In this document: positions 23,880-32,674 of the stretch, piece by piece | Layout: each line of letters opens with the position of its first letter | Position numbering within the stretch: the first letter of the stretch is position 1 | DNA from: JACDAE01 sp963717195 | GTDB taxonomy: Bacteria; Chloroflexota; Ktedonobacteria; Ktedonobacterales; Ktedonobacteraceae | Direction: 5' to 3' | Assembly (NCBI GenBank): GCA_963717195.1 | Contig: CAVQVR010000001.1 | Location: 124,001-188,000, forward strand | Length of the DNA stretch: 64,000 bases | Notes under the pieces: generated by a model | Seen by the model: only the letters and a program-made list of their open reading frames with translations | Told to the model about the DNA's origin: nothing | The model's database searches: none | Position numbers and translations under genes: made by a program

Positions 23880-25322
23880 ATGCACCAGAAAAGGCAGGCA
23901 ATTTTCATTGCCGACCTGGGATTTGGAGACGCGGGCAAAGGCAGCATCACCGACCTCCTCACACGGGAACTCTGCGCCCATACCGTCGTGCGCTATAATG
24001 GCGGTCCGCAGGCCGCCCATACTGTAGTAACAACCGATGGGAAACAGCACACATTCTCTCAATTCGGCAGTGGAACGCTTCTACCTTCCACCAGAACACT
24101 GCTCTCTCGCTTTATGCTCATCAATCCACTGAACATGCTCAAAGAGGAAAGGCATCTCAGCACGCTTGGCATTACTGATACATTGCAGCGTACGCTGATA
24201 GATCGTCAAGCCCTGGTCATTACTCCATTTCAAAAAGCCATCAACCGGCTACACGAGATCGCACGAGCGGAGAATCGCCACGGAAGCTGCGGTGAAGGTA
24301 TCGGTGAATGCATGTCTGACGCGCTCAAATATGGAAATGACGCGCTCTTCGCCGGTGATTTACAGGATCGGGCAACGCTCAGCAAAAAACTGCACTTCCT
24401 GCACACCGCCAAACTGCACGAACTTGAAGAATTATGTCATCTCCTTCCCAATACCGAGCCAGTCAGACGCGAATGCGCTGTTTTTACTACCCCAAACGCT
24501 ATTGAAGACTGTATCGATGTCTACCACTACTTCTCAGACTGTGTTGCATTAGTAGATGAAACCGACATACAAACGCTATTTACTCAACCTGGCACCCTCA
24601 TCTTTGAAGGTGCGCAGGGTGTCTTACTCGATGAAAACTATGGATTTACACCCTATACCACATGGAGCACCACGACCTTCGCCAATGCGGAAACGCTTGT
24701 ACAGGAGCACGACTATCCAGGCGAAGTCATCAAACTCGGCCTTCTACGCGCCTATGCCACACGACACGGAGCTGGCCCATTTCCCACCGAGGACCGCGCT
24801 CTAACGCTCTCCCTTCCCGATCAACATAATACCTGGAATGACTGGCAACGCACCTTCCGCGTTGGCTATTTCGACATGGTGGCCGCACGTTATGCAAAAG
24901 AGGTGCTAGGTGAACTTGATTACCTTGCAATTACAAATATTGATCGATTGGAGATGATGCCAGAACGGAAAATCTGTAACAGCTATTCCCCCGGAAACCT
25001 GGACCAGCAAGAGCAAAAGGATCTGCTCCCCTTCTTTGAGCGGGAGAATGGGCATATAACAAAGATAAACGTACAGCGACCAGTCGACCTCGCTTACCAG
25101 GAAAACCTTACACAAAGGCTCTGGTCGTGTACACCTGAATATCAGATACTAACTCCAAAGTCTGGCAGACAGCATTCTCAAGCAGATCGGGAAAGGTATC
25201 TCTCGCTGATAGAAGAGGCGCTGGCTGTGCCGATTGCAATCACTTCATATGGGCCAACTGCTGACGATAAACAGTACTTGCAAAAGACTATTTTTCCCCA
25301 TAAAACTGTTTTCACAGCGTGA
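23880..25322 (+). CDS. Divergent adenylosuccinate synthetase paralog (PurA-like)
   Basis: A 480-residue member of the adenylosuccinate synthetase fold, which in PurA joins IMP and Asp using GTP. The phosphate loop reads GFGDAGKGS (canonical GDEGKG; Asp17 kept, Glu changed to Ala). The IMP loop reads GGPQAAHTV where PurA has NNAGHT (His47 kept). EGAQGVLLDENYGFTPYTTW and RHGAGPFPTED match PurA blocks, and the end PIAITSYGP matches its C-terminus. The start at 23880 follows AAGGA by 7 bases. Context (J-pseudokinase, vWA) argues for a specialised role on another nucleotide or ligand, not housekeeping purine synthesis. PurZ-type aminoadenine synthesis was considered but lacks support. Confidence 0.82.
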   Translation: MHQKRQAIFIADLGFGDAGKGSITDLLTRELCAHTVVRYNGGPQAAHTVVTTDGKQHTFSQFGSGTLLPSTRTLLSRFMLINPLNMLKEERHLSTLGITDTLQRTLIDRQALVITPFQKAINRLHEIARAENRHGSCGEGIGECMSDALKYGNDALFAGDLQDRATLSKKLHFLHTAKLHELEELCHLLPNTEPVRRECAVFTTPNAIEDCIDVYHYFSDCVALVDETDIQTLFTQPGTLIFEGAQGVLLDENYGFTPYTTWSTTTFANAETLVQEHDYPGEVIKLGLLRAYATRHGAGPFPTEDRALTLSLPDQHNTWNDWQRTFRVGYFDMVAARYAKEVLGELDYLAITNIDRLEMMPERKICNSYSPGNLDQQEQKDLLPFFERENGHITKINVQRPVDLAYQENLTQRLWSCTPEYQILTPKSGRQHSQADRERYLSLIEEALAVPIAITSYGPTADDKQYLQKTIFPHKTVFTA

Positions 25323-25511
25323 AGAGCCTGTAAAAATAACACTCATCCTGAAATCTATAAGAGAAATGTTGGTATCCCATCGTCCCATAAAAGCACATAC
25401 AATTTCCATATAAAGTGTTATACTCATCCTTAGCTCCTGAAGCTCCATCTTAGAAGAGACAGGGGATACAGACTGAGCTTTATTGGATATTAATATAATA
25501 GGAGGGGATTC

Positions 25512-26083
25512 ATGATCGATAGTCAACAGGTACTGGCTGCCGTACAGAATGGACAGGCCGCTCCAACATGGAATGTATTACCTGCCAAAAAAGCTTCTTT
25601 ATCTTCAATTTTATTGCTTACCTCTTCGTAATCATTGCAGGTATTGCTCTTATCGTCCATCTGCTACTTAACCCAAATGTGGCGATAGTACCCTCATATT
25701 CCCTGCATACATTGGATGATGCCACACTGGCAATGTGGCGTACCATTGATATGGTGTTTTTTCCTCTTGGAGTTCTTGTCTGTGCATTAATGAGTGTTCT
25801 CACATTGCAAGAAATGAAACGTAGACATGAACAGCTTCTCGTTCTGCTTCCTGAAGGTGTCGTTATGCACAAAGGCAAGGTGACGAGATTTATCACATTT
25901 ATGCACATTCGAGATACAAAGTATACCAGAAGTAGCCTGACAACTGGCACCCTTAACATGATTACGCGTAATGGTCAAAAAACAAAATTTAATCTGGATA
26001 ACCGCTTTGGAAGTTCTACAAAGCTTCTCAAACAGATCGCTGAAGCACACAAACAGTACAAAATTACCAACGGCATTGCGTAG
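25512..26083 (+). CDS. Two-helix membrane protein, apparent frameshift near the start
   Basis: A strong AGGAGG at about 25500 and an ATG at 25512 begin MIDSQQVLAAVQNGQAAPTW, which runs into a stop after a run of six A at 25587-25592. One extra A would join it to the frame that continues SFFIFNFIAYLFVIIAGIAL to 26083. The second part alone has an ORF from 25568 (171 residues) without a good ribosome site. The restored protein (about 190 residues) has two membrane helices and a cytosolic domain (LLVLLPEGVVMHKGKVTRFI, a PH-like beta pattern). The family is not recognised. Sequencing error or true frameshift in the A run are both possible. Confidence 0.6.
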
Positions 26084-26150
26084 AACAATATAACTTCATC
26101 TTCTATTACTGTGTCATTATGGCTACTGTACCTGTAGGATAGAGAAACAT

Positions 26151-26208
26151 CGCTGAAAAGGAGCAGTCTTCGCACCTGGCCAGATGCGAAGACTGCTCCT
26201 TTTCAGCG
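26151..26208. terminator. Perfect 24-bp bidirectional terminator hairpin
   Basis: Arms 26151-26174 and 26185-26208 pair perfectly (CGCTGAAAAGGAGCAGTCTT plus CGCA), with a 10-base loop. It lies between the convergent membrane-protein and HtrA-like genes. A-rich and T-rich ends of the stem give a run of T on both strands. Confidence 0.85.
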
Positions 26209-26228
26209 TTTGCAATGCAAACCTGCGT

Positions 26229-27209
26229 CTATTTACTCCCCAGAATCTGCGCCTCCGCTGTCTTCACCAGACTTGACGGGATCGCGAACCCGACACCATT
26301 CGCAGGTGTATTCGACTCCGTATTTACCGCCGTCAATGTTGGAATGCCAATCAATTGCCCCTGCAAATTGACCAGGGCACCACCACTATTGCCTGGATTA
26401 ATAGGCGCATCGGTCTGAATACCATTAGAGATTGTCGGCCCACTTGCTGATTCCGACACGCTGCGGTTCAGGGCACTGACAATGCCATGTGTTGCCGTCT
26501 CCGTGATACCAAGCGGATTACCGACCGCAATGACCTCTTGACCTACAGTGAGCGTTGACGAGTTACCGATCTGCGCCACAACCATATGCGAGAACGGTGC
26601 GATACGCACGATAGCCAGATCATCGGCAGCAACAACGCCTACCAACTGTGCACTCTCCGTCGATCCATTAGAAAGAGTCGCTTGAATGGTTTGTCCGCCA
26701 TTGACAACATGGTTATTGGTGATAATGTCGCCATTTGTATCGATAATGACGCCAGAGCCAATCTGCTCCCCCTGAGCTGTCGTCACAGTAAGTTCTACGA
26801 CGGATGGCTCAATCTTTGCGATGGCCGCCTCTTCCTGCGTCTGGATCGTATTTGCGCTCGATGAGGACGTGGAAGATTGCGTCTGTGTAGTTTTTGTCGT
26901 AGCAGACTGCGTGGTTGTCGCGGTACTACTATGCGAGAACTCCCAGCCTGAAAACAGGCCTACCCCAAAGATGACAAGCAGAACAAACGTAAGAAACACT
27001 ATTGCGCCCCCTCGCCGTGGCTTACGTGGTGGCGCTGCCGTTGGCATTGGCCCCGAAGGCACACTGGGCGGTTGGAACGCATCTTGCTCTGGCGGCGTTT
27101 GCGGACGATCTAAGACGCCTGTCGTCGCTGACGATGAAAATTGTGGTGATTGCTGATAGGGTTCCTGCTCCCGATAAGGTTCATAGAATCCATACTCATT
27201 TTGATACAT
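26229..27209 (-). CDS. Membrane-anchored HtrA/DegP-like serine protease without PDZ
   Basis: A 326-residue S1C trypsin-like protease. Residues about 1-65 are a Pro/Gln-rich cytosolic tail, about 66-90 a membrane helix (GGAIVFLTFVLLVIFGVGLF), then a Ser/Thr-rich linker. The protease domain has His in ITNNHVVNGG, Asp in ADDLAIVRI and Ser in PINPGNSGGAL. The chain ends right after the domain (GVGFAIPSSLV...), so the usual PDZ domain is missing. The start at 27209 (AAGGGG upstream) is preferred to the ORF's upstream ATG at 27308. Likely an extracytoplasmic quality-control or regulatory protease. Confidence 0.92.
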   Translation of the reverse strand: MYQNEYGFYEPYREQEPYQQSPQFSSSATTGVLDRPQTPPEQDAFQPPSVPSGPMPTAAPPRKPRRGGAIVFLTFVLLVIFGVGLFSGWEFSHSSTATTTQSATTKTTQTQSSTSSSSANTIQTQEEAAIAKIEPSVVELTVTTAQGEQIGSGVIIDTNGDIITNNHVVNGGQTIQATLSNGSTESAQLVGVVAADDLAIVRIAPFSHMVVAQIGNSSTLTVGQEVIAVGNPLGITETATHGIVSALNRSVSESASGPTISNGIQTDAPINPGNSGGALVNLQGQLIGIPTLTAVNTESNTPANGVGFAIPSSLVKTAEAQILGSK

Positions 27210-27374
27210 TTTTTTGCCCCTTGCTTCCTTTATACTCAAGCACACTTTTTTTGCGCTACATCTATTTGTTTCGTTTCCGTTATCTATAATATAGCCCAGG
27301 ATGATCAAAAAAGAGGCACAAAAATGTAAAATGACTGTGATACGGTGTAAAGAATTTGCAATGGTTGGAGAATA

Positions 27375-28802
27375 TTATACTGTCAACTGGCTCTGCGTGG
27401 GTTCAGCACAACAGAACCACGACTCGCTCAAATGAGGCAACACCTTGCGCTGACCATATCGCTGTACTGCCTGCTCAACCGCGAAATCCTCATTCCTGGC
27501 TGCTAACGCCAACGCCTTGACGGAGAAAAACGTCTCAACAGGATCGGACTCACATCCTTGCGCCTGTTCTACACACGCAGATACCTGCTGCCACAATGCA
27601 TCCATGCGGGGATCAGGATGCTGCCAACGATACGTATAGGCTGCTCCATCCAGTTCCCTCAACCAATATACACTATCAGGAATGTCCAGGATCGCTGAGC
27701 CAGGCGGAATAAGCAGCCGTATCGAAAGGTGGACGGGATCAATATGCTCGATCAAATGCTGCTGTTCAAAAAAGTTTAATAATTCGATATAACTATCCAA
27801 CGTCTCCCACGGTGAAAAAGGCAGCAACGACGGACGCAGTGAGATATCTGCCCGCTCCATTACCTCAAATGCCGCACCCACATCAGTGCTCGTATGATTT
27901 TTCTGTAAACGCTCAAGCACAATATCATTCAATGACTCAACGGCAGAGACGACAAAGATGCAACCAAGCTCTCTCAATTCTGGAAGCAAGTCCCGGTGTT
28001 TCAGGAGGTGCTCAATTTTGATTGTGGCATCGAAGGTCAGGTCCGGAAACTCTTGATGAAGCAAGCGAGCGATACGTAGCGCGTGGGTGGGGCCATTGAA
28101 GAAATCGGGATCGCCAAAGGTGATATGACGCGCCCCTCGCTTTACCTGGGTGCGGATATCGCCTAACACGATATCGACTGGAACTGCGAAGAAACGTCCC
28201 CCATAAATTGGCGTAATGGGACAGTGCAGGCAGGTATGTTTGCAGCCGCGCGTGGCTTCAGTGTAACCAACGACGCGCCATTCTTCTCCCCACTCCAGAC
28301 GTGCATAGCGTGCAAGCGCTGGCAATGATTTACGTTCAGGCACAATAAATGGCGTGCGCTGTATCCACGGTCCACTCTTTACCTCACGCGTACGAACGCC
28401 AGGAACAGAGTTGACCTCATCCTGTTCTTCAAGTGCCTGCACAAGCTTGAGCAGGGGAATCTCATACTCGCCACCAATTGCTGCATCAATTGTCCCCTCC
28501 AGCAAGTGGTCGGCATTAAGCAGGGCATAGAGGCCATACAGGCAGATATGCGCATCTGGATTGAGAGTCCGTACGCGCTGCGCGATCCGCTCACCAAGAC
28601 GAAGCGCTGTATGCATGGGCACAGAGATTGCCACAAAACGTGCTCGCTGAATCGCTTCATCAGACAGTGTCCCTACCGCCGTATCGACGCACACGGGGAG
28701 ATACCCATCCTGGCACAGGATAGCAGAGAGAGATGCGAGATGAAATGGTTGATGGCCGAGTTCATAGCATGAAATGAGTAGAATGTCTCCACGCGTTCTC
28801 AT
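27375..28802 (-). CDS. B12-binding radical SAM protein with C-terminal CCAEP tail
   Basis: A 475-residue protein with an N-terminal cobalamin-binding-like region (about 1-130: LLISCYELGHQPFHLASLSA) and a radical SAM core with CKHTCLHC (Cys187, Cys191, Cys194). The last 15 residues contain SWFCCAEP (Cys464, Cys465), the cysteine form of the CUAEP tail in which some homologs carry selenocysteine. The reaction is unknown. Its start overlaps the stop of the upstream YggX-type gene by 4 bases (ATGA), so the two are translationally coupled. A formyltransferase gene is divergent from this pair, and the three may serve one pathway. Confidence 0.88.
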   Translation of the reverse strand: MRTRGDILLISCYELGHQPFHLASLSAILCQDGYLPVCVDTAVGTLSDEAIQRARFVAISVPMHTALRLGERIAQRVRTLNPDAHICLYGLYALLNADHLLEGTIDAAIGGEYEIPLLKLVQALEEQDEVNSVPGVRTREVKSGPWIQRTPFIVPERKSLPALARYARLEWGEEWRVVGYTEATRGCKHTCLHCPITPIYGGRFFAVPVDIVLGDIRTQVKRGARHITFGDPDFFNGPTHALRIARLLHQEFPDLTFDATIKIEHLLKHRDLLPELRELGCIFVVSAVESLNDIVLERLQKNHTSTDVGAAFEVMERADISLRPSLLPFSPWETLDSYIELLNFFEQQHLIEHIDPVHLSIRLLIPPGSAILDIPDSVYWLRELDGAAYTYRWQHPDPRMDALWQQVSACVEQAQGCESDPVETFFSVKALALAARNEDFAVEQAVQRYGQRKVLPHLSESWFCCAEPTQSQLTV

Positions 28803-29443
28803 TTTCGTTGTGCAGCTCCGCCGCCTCCACCTTTGCTTGATGGTGCACCACCTCCACCCTTACTTGACGCACCCGCTCCCGCGCCTGCCGCTTCAGGAAC
28901 CCAACCTTCAGGCATCTGTGCGTCCGCCCCGAAGAAGAACTCCTCCATCTGTTCGCGCAGGATTTTGCGTGACTCTGGATCAGCCAGATTCAATCCATAG
29001 TGATTAATGATTAGCGTCCTTTGCGCCTCCCACATATCGTACGCCTGTTTGGAGATCTGCTCGTAAATGCGTTGTCCCAGTTCGCCGGGCATTGGGGGGC
29101 GGTCCAGCCCTGGTAATTCACGTCCAAGCTTGGCACAATAGACGATACGCGGCCCTTTCGCAGCTCCTACAGCACTGGAAGATGCAGTTCCCTGCCCTGC
29201 TGGTTGCTTCGGATCGCTAAAGAAAAACTTCTCCATCTCCTGGCGCAGAATTTTGCGTGCCGCTGGATCGCCCATGCTAAGTCCACGCTCGTTGATGACA
29301 TTCGTACTTTCGGCCTGCCACATATCGTACGCCTGCTTAGAGATCTGTTCGTAGATGCGCTGCCCCAGCTCGCCTGGAAACGGTGGCTTCTCCAGTCCCG
29401 GCAGTTCGCGCCCCAATTTGACACAATAGACCATGCGTGCCAT
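28799..29443 (-). CDS. Tandem-duplicated YggX-like (Fe(II)-trafficking/oxidative damage) protein
   Basis: A 214-residue protein with two YggX domains, residues about 4-77 and 100-173. Each shows (I/V)YC(V/A)KLGRELPGL, PGELGQRIYEQISKQAYDMW, an (N)xxGL segment and (R)KILR.(E/Q)ME.FFF. The conserved Cys near the start of each domain (Cys7 in E. coli YggX) is kept in both. E. coli YggX is a single-domain protein of about 90 residues that protects Fe-S clusters. The tail is Gly/Ser-rich (KGGGGAPSSKGGGGGAAQRK). It is coupled to the radical SAM gene by an ATGA overlap, so iron or cluster supply to that enzyme is a plausible role. Confidence 0.88.
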   Translation of the reverse strand: MARMVYCVKLGRELPGLEKPPFPGELGQRIYEQISKQAYDMWQAESTNVINERGLSMGDPAARKILRQEMEKFFFSDPKQPAGQGTASSSAVGAAKGPRIVYCAKLGRELPGLDRPPMPGELGQRIYEQISKQAYDMWEAQRTLIINHYGLNLADPESRKILREQMEEFFFGADAQMPEGWVPEAAGAGAGASSKGGGGAPSSKGGGGGAAQRK

Positions 29444-29489
29444 AGTTAACTCCTGAATAATGCACTCAATGTTAAAGTAATACTACCTG

Positions 29490-30473
29490 ATGGAACGTGC
29501 TGTGTCAAACATTGTATCAAAGCAACATTTCCCGCGTGCACTCTTCTTTGGCATGCAGGGCAATTTCTCTGCACCCTTTCTCACCACTCTGCTCGATAGT
29601 GGGATAGAGGTAGCCGCCGTGGTCGTCCCCGCATCTCCTGTCCCTGGCAGCAAACCACCAGCAATTCAGCCTCGGGTGCGTCCACGCTCTATGCGCACCA
29701 TCCTACCACTTGCTAATGCTTCTTTGCACTCATCCATTCTACAGACAGCCTGGGCGCATGAGATTCCCGTATGGGAAGTTCAACACCTCGCCGCTCAAGA
29801 GACGCTCACCACTCTAGGTGCCTACCAGCCCGATGTTATCTGCATCGCTTGCTTCTCACGGCGTATCCCACGTGTGCTCATCGACCTGCCACGTCTTGGC
29901 TGCCTGAATGTGCATCCTTCGCTGCTCCCAGACAATCGCGGCCCGGTTCCGCTCTTCTGGACCTTCTACGAAGGACACGAAACTACCGGCGTCACGATCC
30001 ACTTGATAGATGAAGGAATGGATAGCGGCGATATTCTTGCGCAGGAGTTGGTTCCGGTTCCAGATGGCATCAGTTACGATGCACTAGAACTCCAATGCAC
30101 ACAACAGGGAAAAATTCTACTCGCACAGACAGTCTGGAATCTTTACAGTGGAAAAGCTATACGAATGCCGCAAGTTACAACACGGAGCAGTTATCACCCA
30201 TTTCCTTCCAATGAGAATTTCTCCCTCTCGGCAGAAGCCTGGACCGCCCGCCATGTCTATAACTTCGTGCGCGGCATTCATTCATGGGAAAACCCTATTC
30301 TACTCCACACAGATGAAAAGACCTTCCACGTTCGCAATGCCCTCGCTTACAGGCAAAATGGGCCAGGAAGTAAGCTGATAGAGAACGCTGATAGCCCTAA
30401 CTCGCATATGTCTGATCTATGGATCCGTTGTAAAGCGGGCAAAGTACAGATCAGAGGATATGCCATGCTCTAA
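29490..30473 (+). CDS. Formyltransferase (Fmt/ArnA-like)
   Basis: A 327-residue protein of the formyltetrahydrofolate-dependent formyltransferase fold. It shows ALFFGMQGNFSAPFLTTLLD at the start, then LIDLPRLGCLNVHPSLLPDN-type sequence (NVHPSLLP...RGP) and TTGVTIHLIDEGMDSGDIL. The His and Asp of HPSLLP and DxGD match the catalytic His and Asp of Fmt. The C-terminal domain (about 200-327) differs from Fmt, so the substrate is probably not Met-tRNA. It is divergent from the YggX/radical SAM pair with only 46 bases between the starts, so promoters overlap. The start at 29490 has no strong Shine-Dalgarno. Confidence 0.82.
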   Translation: MERAVSNIVSKQHFPRALFFGMQGNFSAPFLTTLLDSGIEVAAVVVPASPVPGSKPPAIQPRVRPRSMRTILPLANASLHSSILQTAWAHEIPVWEVQHLAAQETLTTLGAYQPDVICIACFSRRIPRVLIDLPRLGCLNVHPSLLPDNRGPVPLFWTFYEGHETTGVTIHLIDEGMDSGDILAQELVPVPDGISYDALELQCTQQGKILLAQTVWNLYSGKAIRMPQVTTRSSYHPFPSNENFSLSAEAWTARHVYNFVRGIHSWENPILLHTDEKTFHVRNALAYRQNGPGSKLIENADSPNSHMSDLWIRCKAGKVQIRGYAML

Positions 30474-30711
30474 ACTAATCTAGCTACTCGCTTGCTCCTA
30501 TTACAGGACTATAAATTTACATAATAATTACACTTCAATCCTATTGTTGTGTTACATATTGACAATTTACCGTGTTATAATATATATTTTTTATATGGTG
30601 TTGATTTTGTGAGTTAACGCAACAGATAATAACACAAGAATCCATAGCAACGAACAAATGAATTTTTCGTTGCAAGCATTTTTGCCTGGTTGTATGGAAA
30701 GGTAGTAATGG

Positions 30712-32088
30712 ATGAATGACGATATTCTGGGCAGCCAGAATTGTGCTTTTGAGCCCCACTTTTTTCGTGATTTTGAAATGTTTCAAGCCCTGCGAAACGA
30801 GATTTTGCCAGCATTAGTAGCTCAGGCCGAGCAGACTGAAAAAATTCTTCGCCTATGGTCGGCAGATTGCGCAACGGGTGAAGATGCTTACTCTCTGGCA
30901 ATACTTCTGGCTGACCTGTTAGGAGATGATCTTCCCTTATGGAATATTCGTATTTTTGCAACTGCTTCAGATGAGGCGGCATGCAACTTCACTAAACAGG
31001 GCATATACGACGAGGGCTATATGCGCAATATTTCAAAAGAAGAGTGTGCACGCTGGTTTAAACGCACTAATCAGCGATATCACGTCAGCAAGATCTTACG
31101 CAAGATGGTTATCATTGGACGCCACAATCTCGCACATGATGCACCTTTCGCACGTATGCACTTGATTATGTGCCGTGAGCCTCTGTTCTCATGCACTTAT
31201 GAACGACAGCATGAACTGATACGCCTGTTTGCTTTTTCACTTGCTCCCAGACATGGCTACCTTATCCTGGGGAGATCTGAAAATATTACGCTTTCATCCC
31301 TCAGCTTTCGGCATATTACTGAAACGATGCCTATCTATCAAAGTACTTCCTATGCTTCCAGCAGAAAAACAGCAGTGAATGATAGTCCTGCTTCATTTCT
31401 GAAACAATTGTTACATTACAAAGGAGTTGTTCCCGAGGGAGGAGTGACGCCACCACCACCACTCTCTCTTCAAGAAGTGCTCTTTCGCTTAGCTCCCAAT
31501 GGCATCATCGTCATCGACCGTATCTATCGTATTATAACGGCCAATCGTGCAGCTCATAGACTCTGCTCGTTACCAGAGCAAACCCACCTCCAGGATTTCC
31601 TTCATAGTGTACCGGGGCTCCCCTACGCTTCTGTACGCTCTGCAATTGATACCGTGTTTTGCGAAGGAAATACGCAAAACATTCCAGAGGTGGAATTGAC
31701 ACTTACCCATGGTGGCAATGGCCGCGTGCTTAGCATGCACATCTGTTTGCTTCCAGCTGAAGTTACCACACCAGATTATGTCGTGATCTACCTTCACGAG
31801 GTAACGGAACAAACAATCATCAAACAGGCACATCACAACACACTTGAGACGTTTCAGAATCTTCAGCTCAATTATACTACACTCACACAAAAATACACAC
31901 AATTGACGCAAAACCATGCACAGCTGCAAAAAACGAGCGCGGAGATGCTTTCTCTGTATGAAGAACTTATGGTATCCCTTGAGGAATGCCAGGCAGCAAA
32001 AGAGGCACTGGAACAGGACCAGGCTGCGTTACAACAAGAACTGGAGACGGTCTGCGCTGCCTTGCTTCTGAACCAGGTTGTCTCCTGA
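30712..32088 (+). CDS. CheR-like methyltransferase with PAS domain and coiled coil
   Basis: A 458-residue protein. Residues about 15-215 resemble CheR: FFRDFEMFQALRNEILPALV, LWSADCATGEDAYSLAI (SAM motif), ATASDEAAC, then HNLAHDAPFARMHLIMCREP (canonical NL..FD.I.CRNV). The N-terminal CheR helical domain is missing, and the usual CRNVLIYF is altered. A PAS domain follows (about 265-380: LFRLAPNGIIVIDRIYRIIT), then a coiled coil (about 385-450). No other chemotaxis genes are near. A transcription or signalling role in a non-chemotaxis phosphorelay is possible. The upstream 30474-30711 is AT-rich and has TTGACA at 30559. Confidence 0.78.
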   Translation: MNDDILGSQNCAFEPHFFRDFEMFQALRNEILPALVAQAEQTEKILRLWSADCATGEDAYSLAILLADLLGDDLPLWNIRIFATASDEAACNFTKQGIYDEGYMRNISKEECARWFKRTNQRYHVSKILRKMVIIGRHNLAHDAPFARMHLIMCREPLFSCTYERQHELIRLFAFSLAPRHGYLILGRSENITLSSLSFRHITETMPIYQSTSYASSRKTAVNDSPASFLKQLLHYKGVVPEGGVTPPPPLSLQEVLFRLAPNGIIVIDRIYRIITANRAAHRLCSLPEQTHLQDFLHSVPGLPYASVRSAIDTVFCEGNTQNIPEVELTLTHGGNGRVLSMHICLLPAEVTTPDYVVIYLHEVTEQTIIKQAHHNTLETFQNLQLNYTTLTQKYTQLTQNHAQLQKTSAEMLSLYEELMVSLEECQAAKEALEQDQAALQQELETVCAALLLNQVVS

Positions 32089-32143
32089 ATCTGCTCATTG
32101 GGTTCTGCCGAGGTTCACATACCCATTCTGAATCCAACAGAGA

Positions 32144-32653
32144 TCAGCTTTTTGGTGGTTTCGGTGGTTTTAGATCAAGGGGAAACTGCTCTCTTGCCAG
32201 AGGGCGCACCAGCAATACCGGACAGGGCCCATGATCCAGAACGAAGCGTGCGACGTGCCCAACCGACTTTGGTCCCAGTTCCAGGTTTCGATCAAGAGAA
32301 GAGCGTGGACACAATACAATCAGATCAGCACGCCATTCAGCGGCACAATTCACGATTTCACGCTCCGAGCGCCCCTCGCGCTGTAGCGTCTCTCCTTCAT
32401 GCAGGTAGCGTCTCCCCTCCTCAAGAATATCCTGTGCGGCATCCTGTTCCGCCTGGCGCATCTGCTCAAGACGTGATCCGGCAAAGTCACGTGAACGCAG
32501 AAAACGCTCACGCTGCCGCTCCATATCAGCCTGAGGCCCGCTATCAACCACATAGAGTAATCCGAGCGTGAGCGCTTCAGCTGACAGAAACGTGGAAATG
32601 GCACCACTTATCTGTTCAATATTTTGTCCATCCAGGCAGCAAAGTACACGCAT
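32144..32653 (-). CDS. Universal stress protein (UspA family)
   Basis: A 169-residue protein of the Usp fold. It starts MRVLCCLDGQ, has a central helical insert (ADMERQRERFLRSRDFAGSR), and ends with DLIVLCPRSS...LGPKSVGHVARFVLDHG...CPVLLVR. This GPKSVGHVA pattern is close to the ATP-binding G-2x-G-9x-G(S/T) region, though one Gly is replaced. It starts 21 bases after the ion-transporter stop on the same strand, so the two form an operon. A ligand- or nucleotide-sensing role toward the transporter fits; many bacterial transporters carry or neighbour Usp proteins. Confidence 0.85.
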   Translation of the reverse strand: MRVLCCLDGQNIEQISGAISTFLSAEALTLGLLYVVDSGPQADMERQRERFLRSRDFAGSRLEQMRQAEQDAAQDILEEGRRYLHEGETLQREGRSEREIVNCAAEWRADLIVLCPRSSLDRNLELGPKSVGHVARFVLDHGPCPVLLVRPLAREQFPLDLKPPKPPKS

Positions 32654-32674
32654 GACTTCATCTCCTTGGCAAAC

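Noticed and set aside
23880..25322. PurZ (aminoadenine, Z-genome) enzyme
   Set aside because: The catalytic-loop Asp is retained, there is no phage structural gene, DatZ or MazZ-like gene nearby, and the neighbours are a pseudokinase and a vWA protein.
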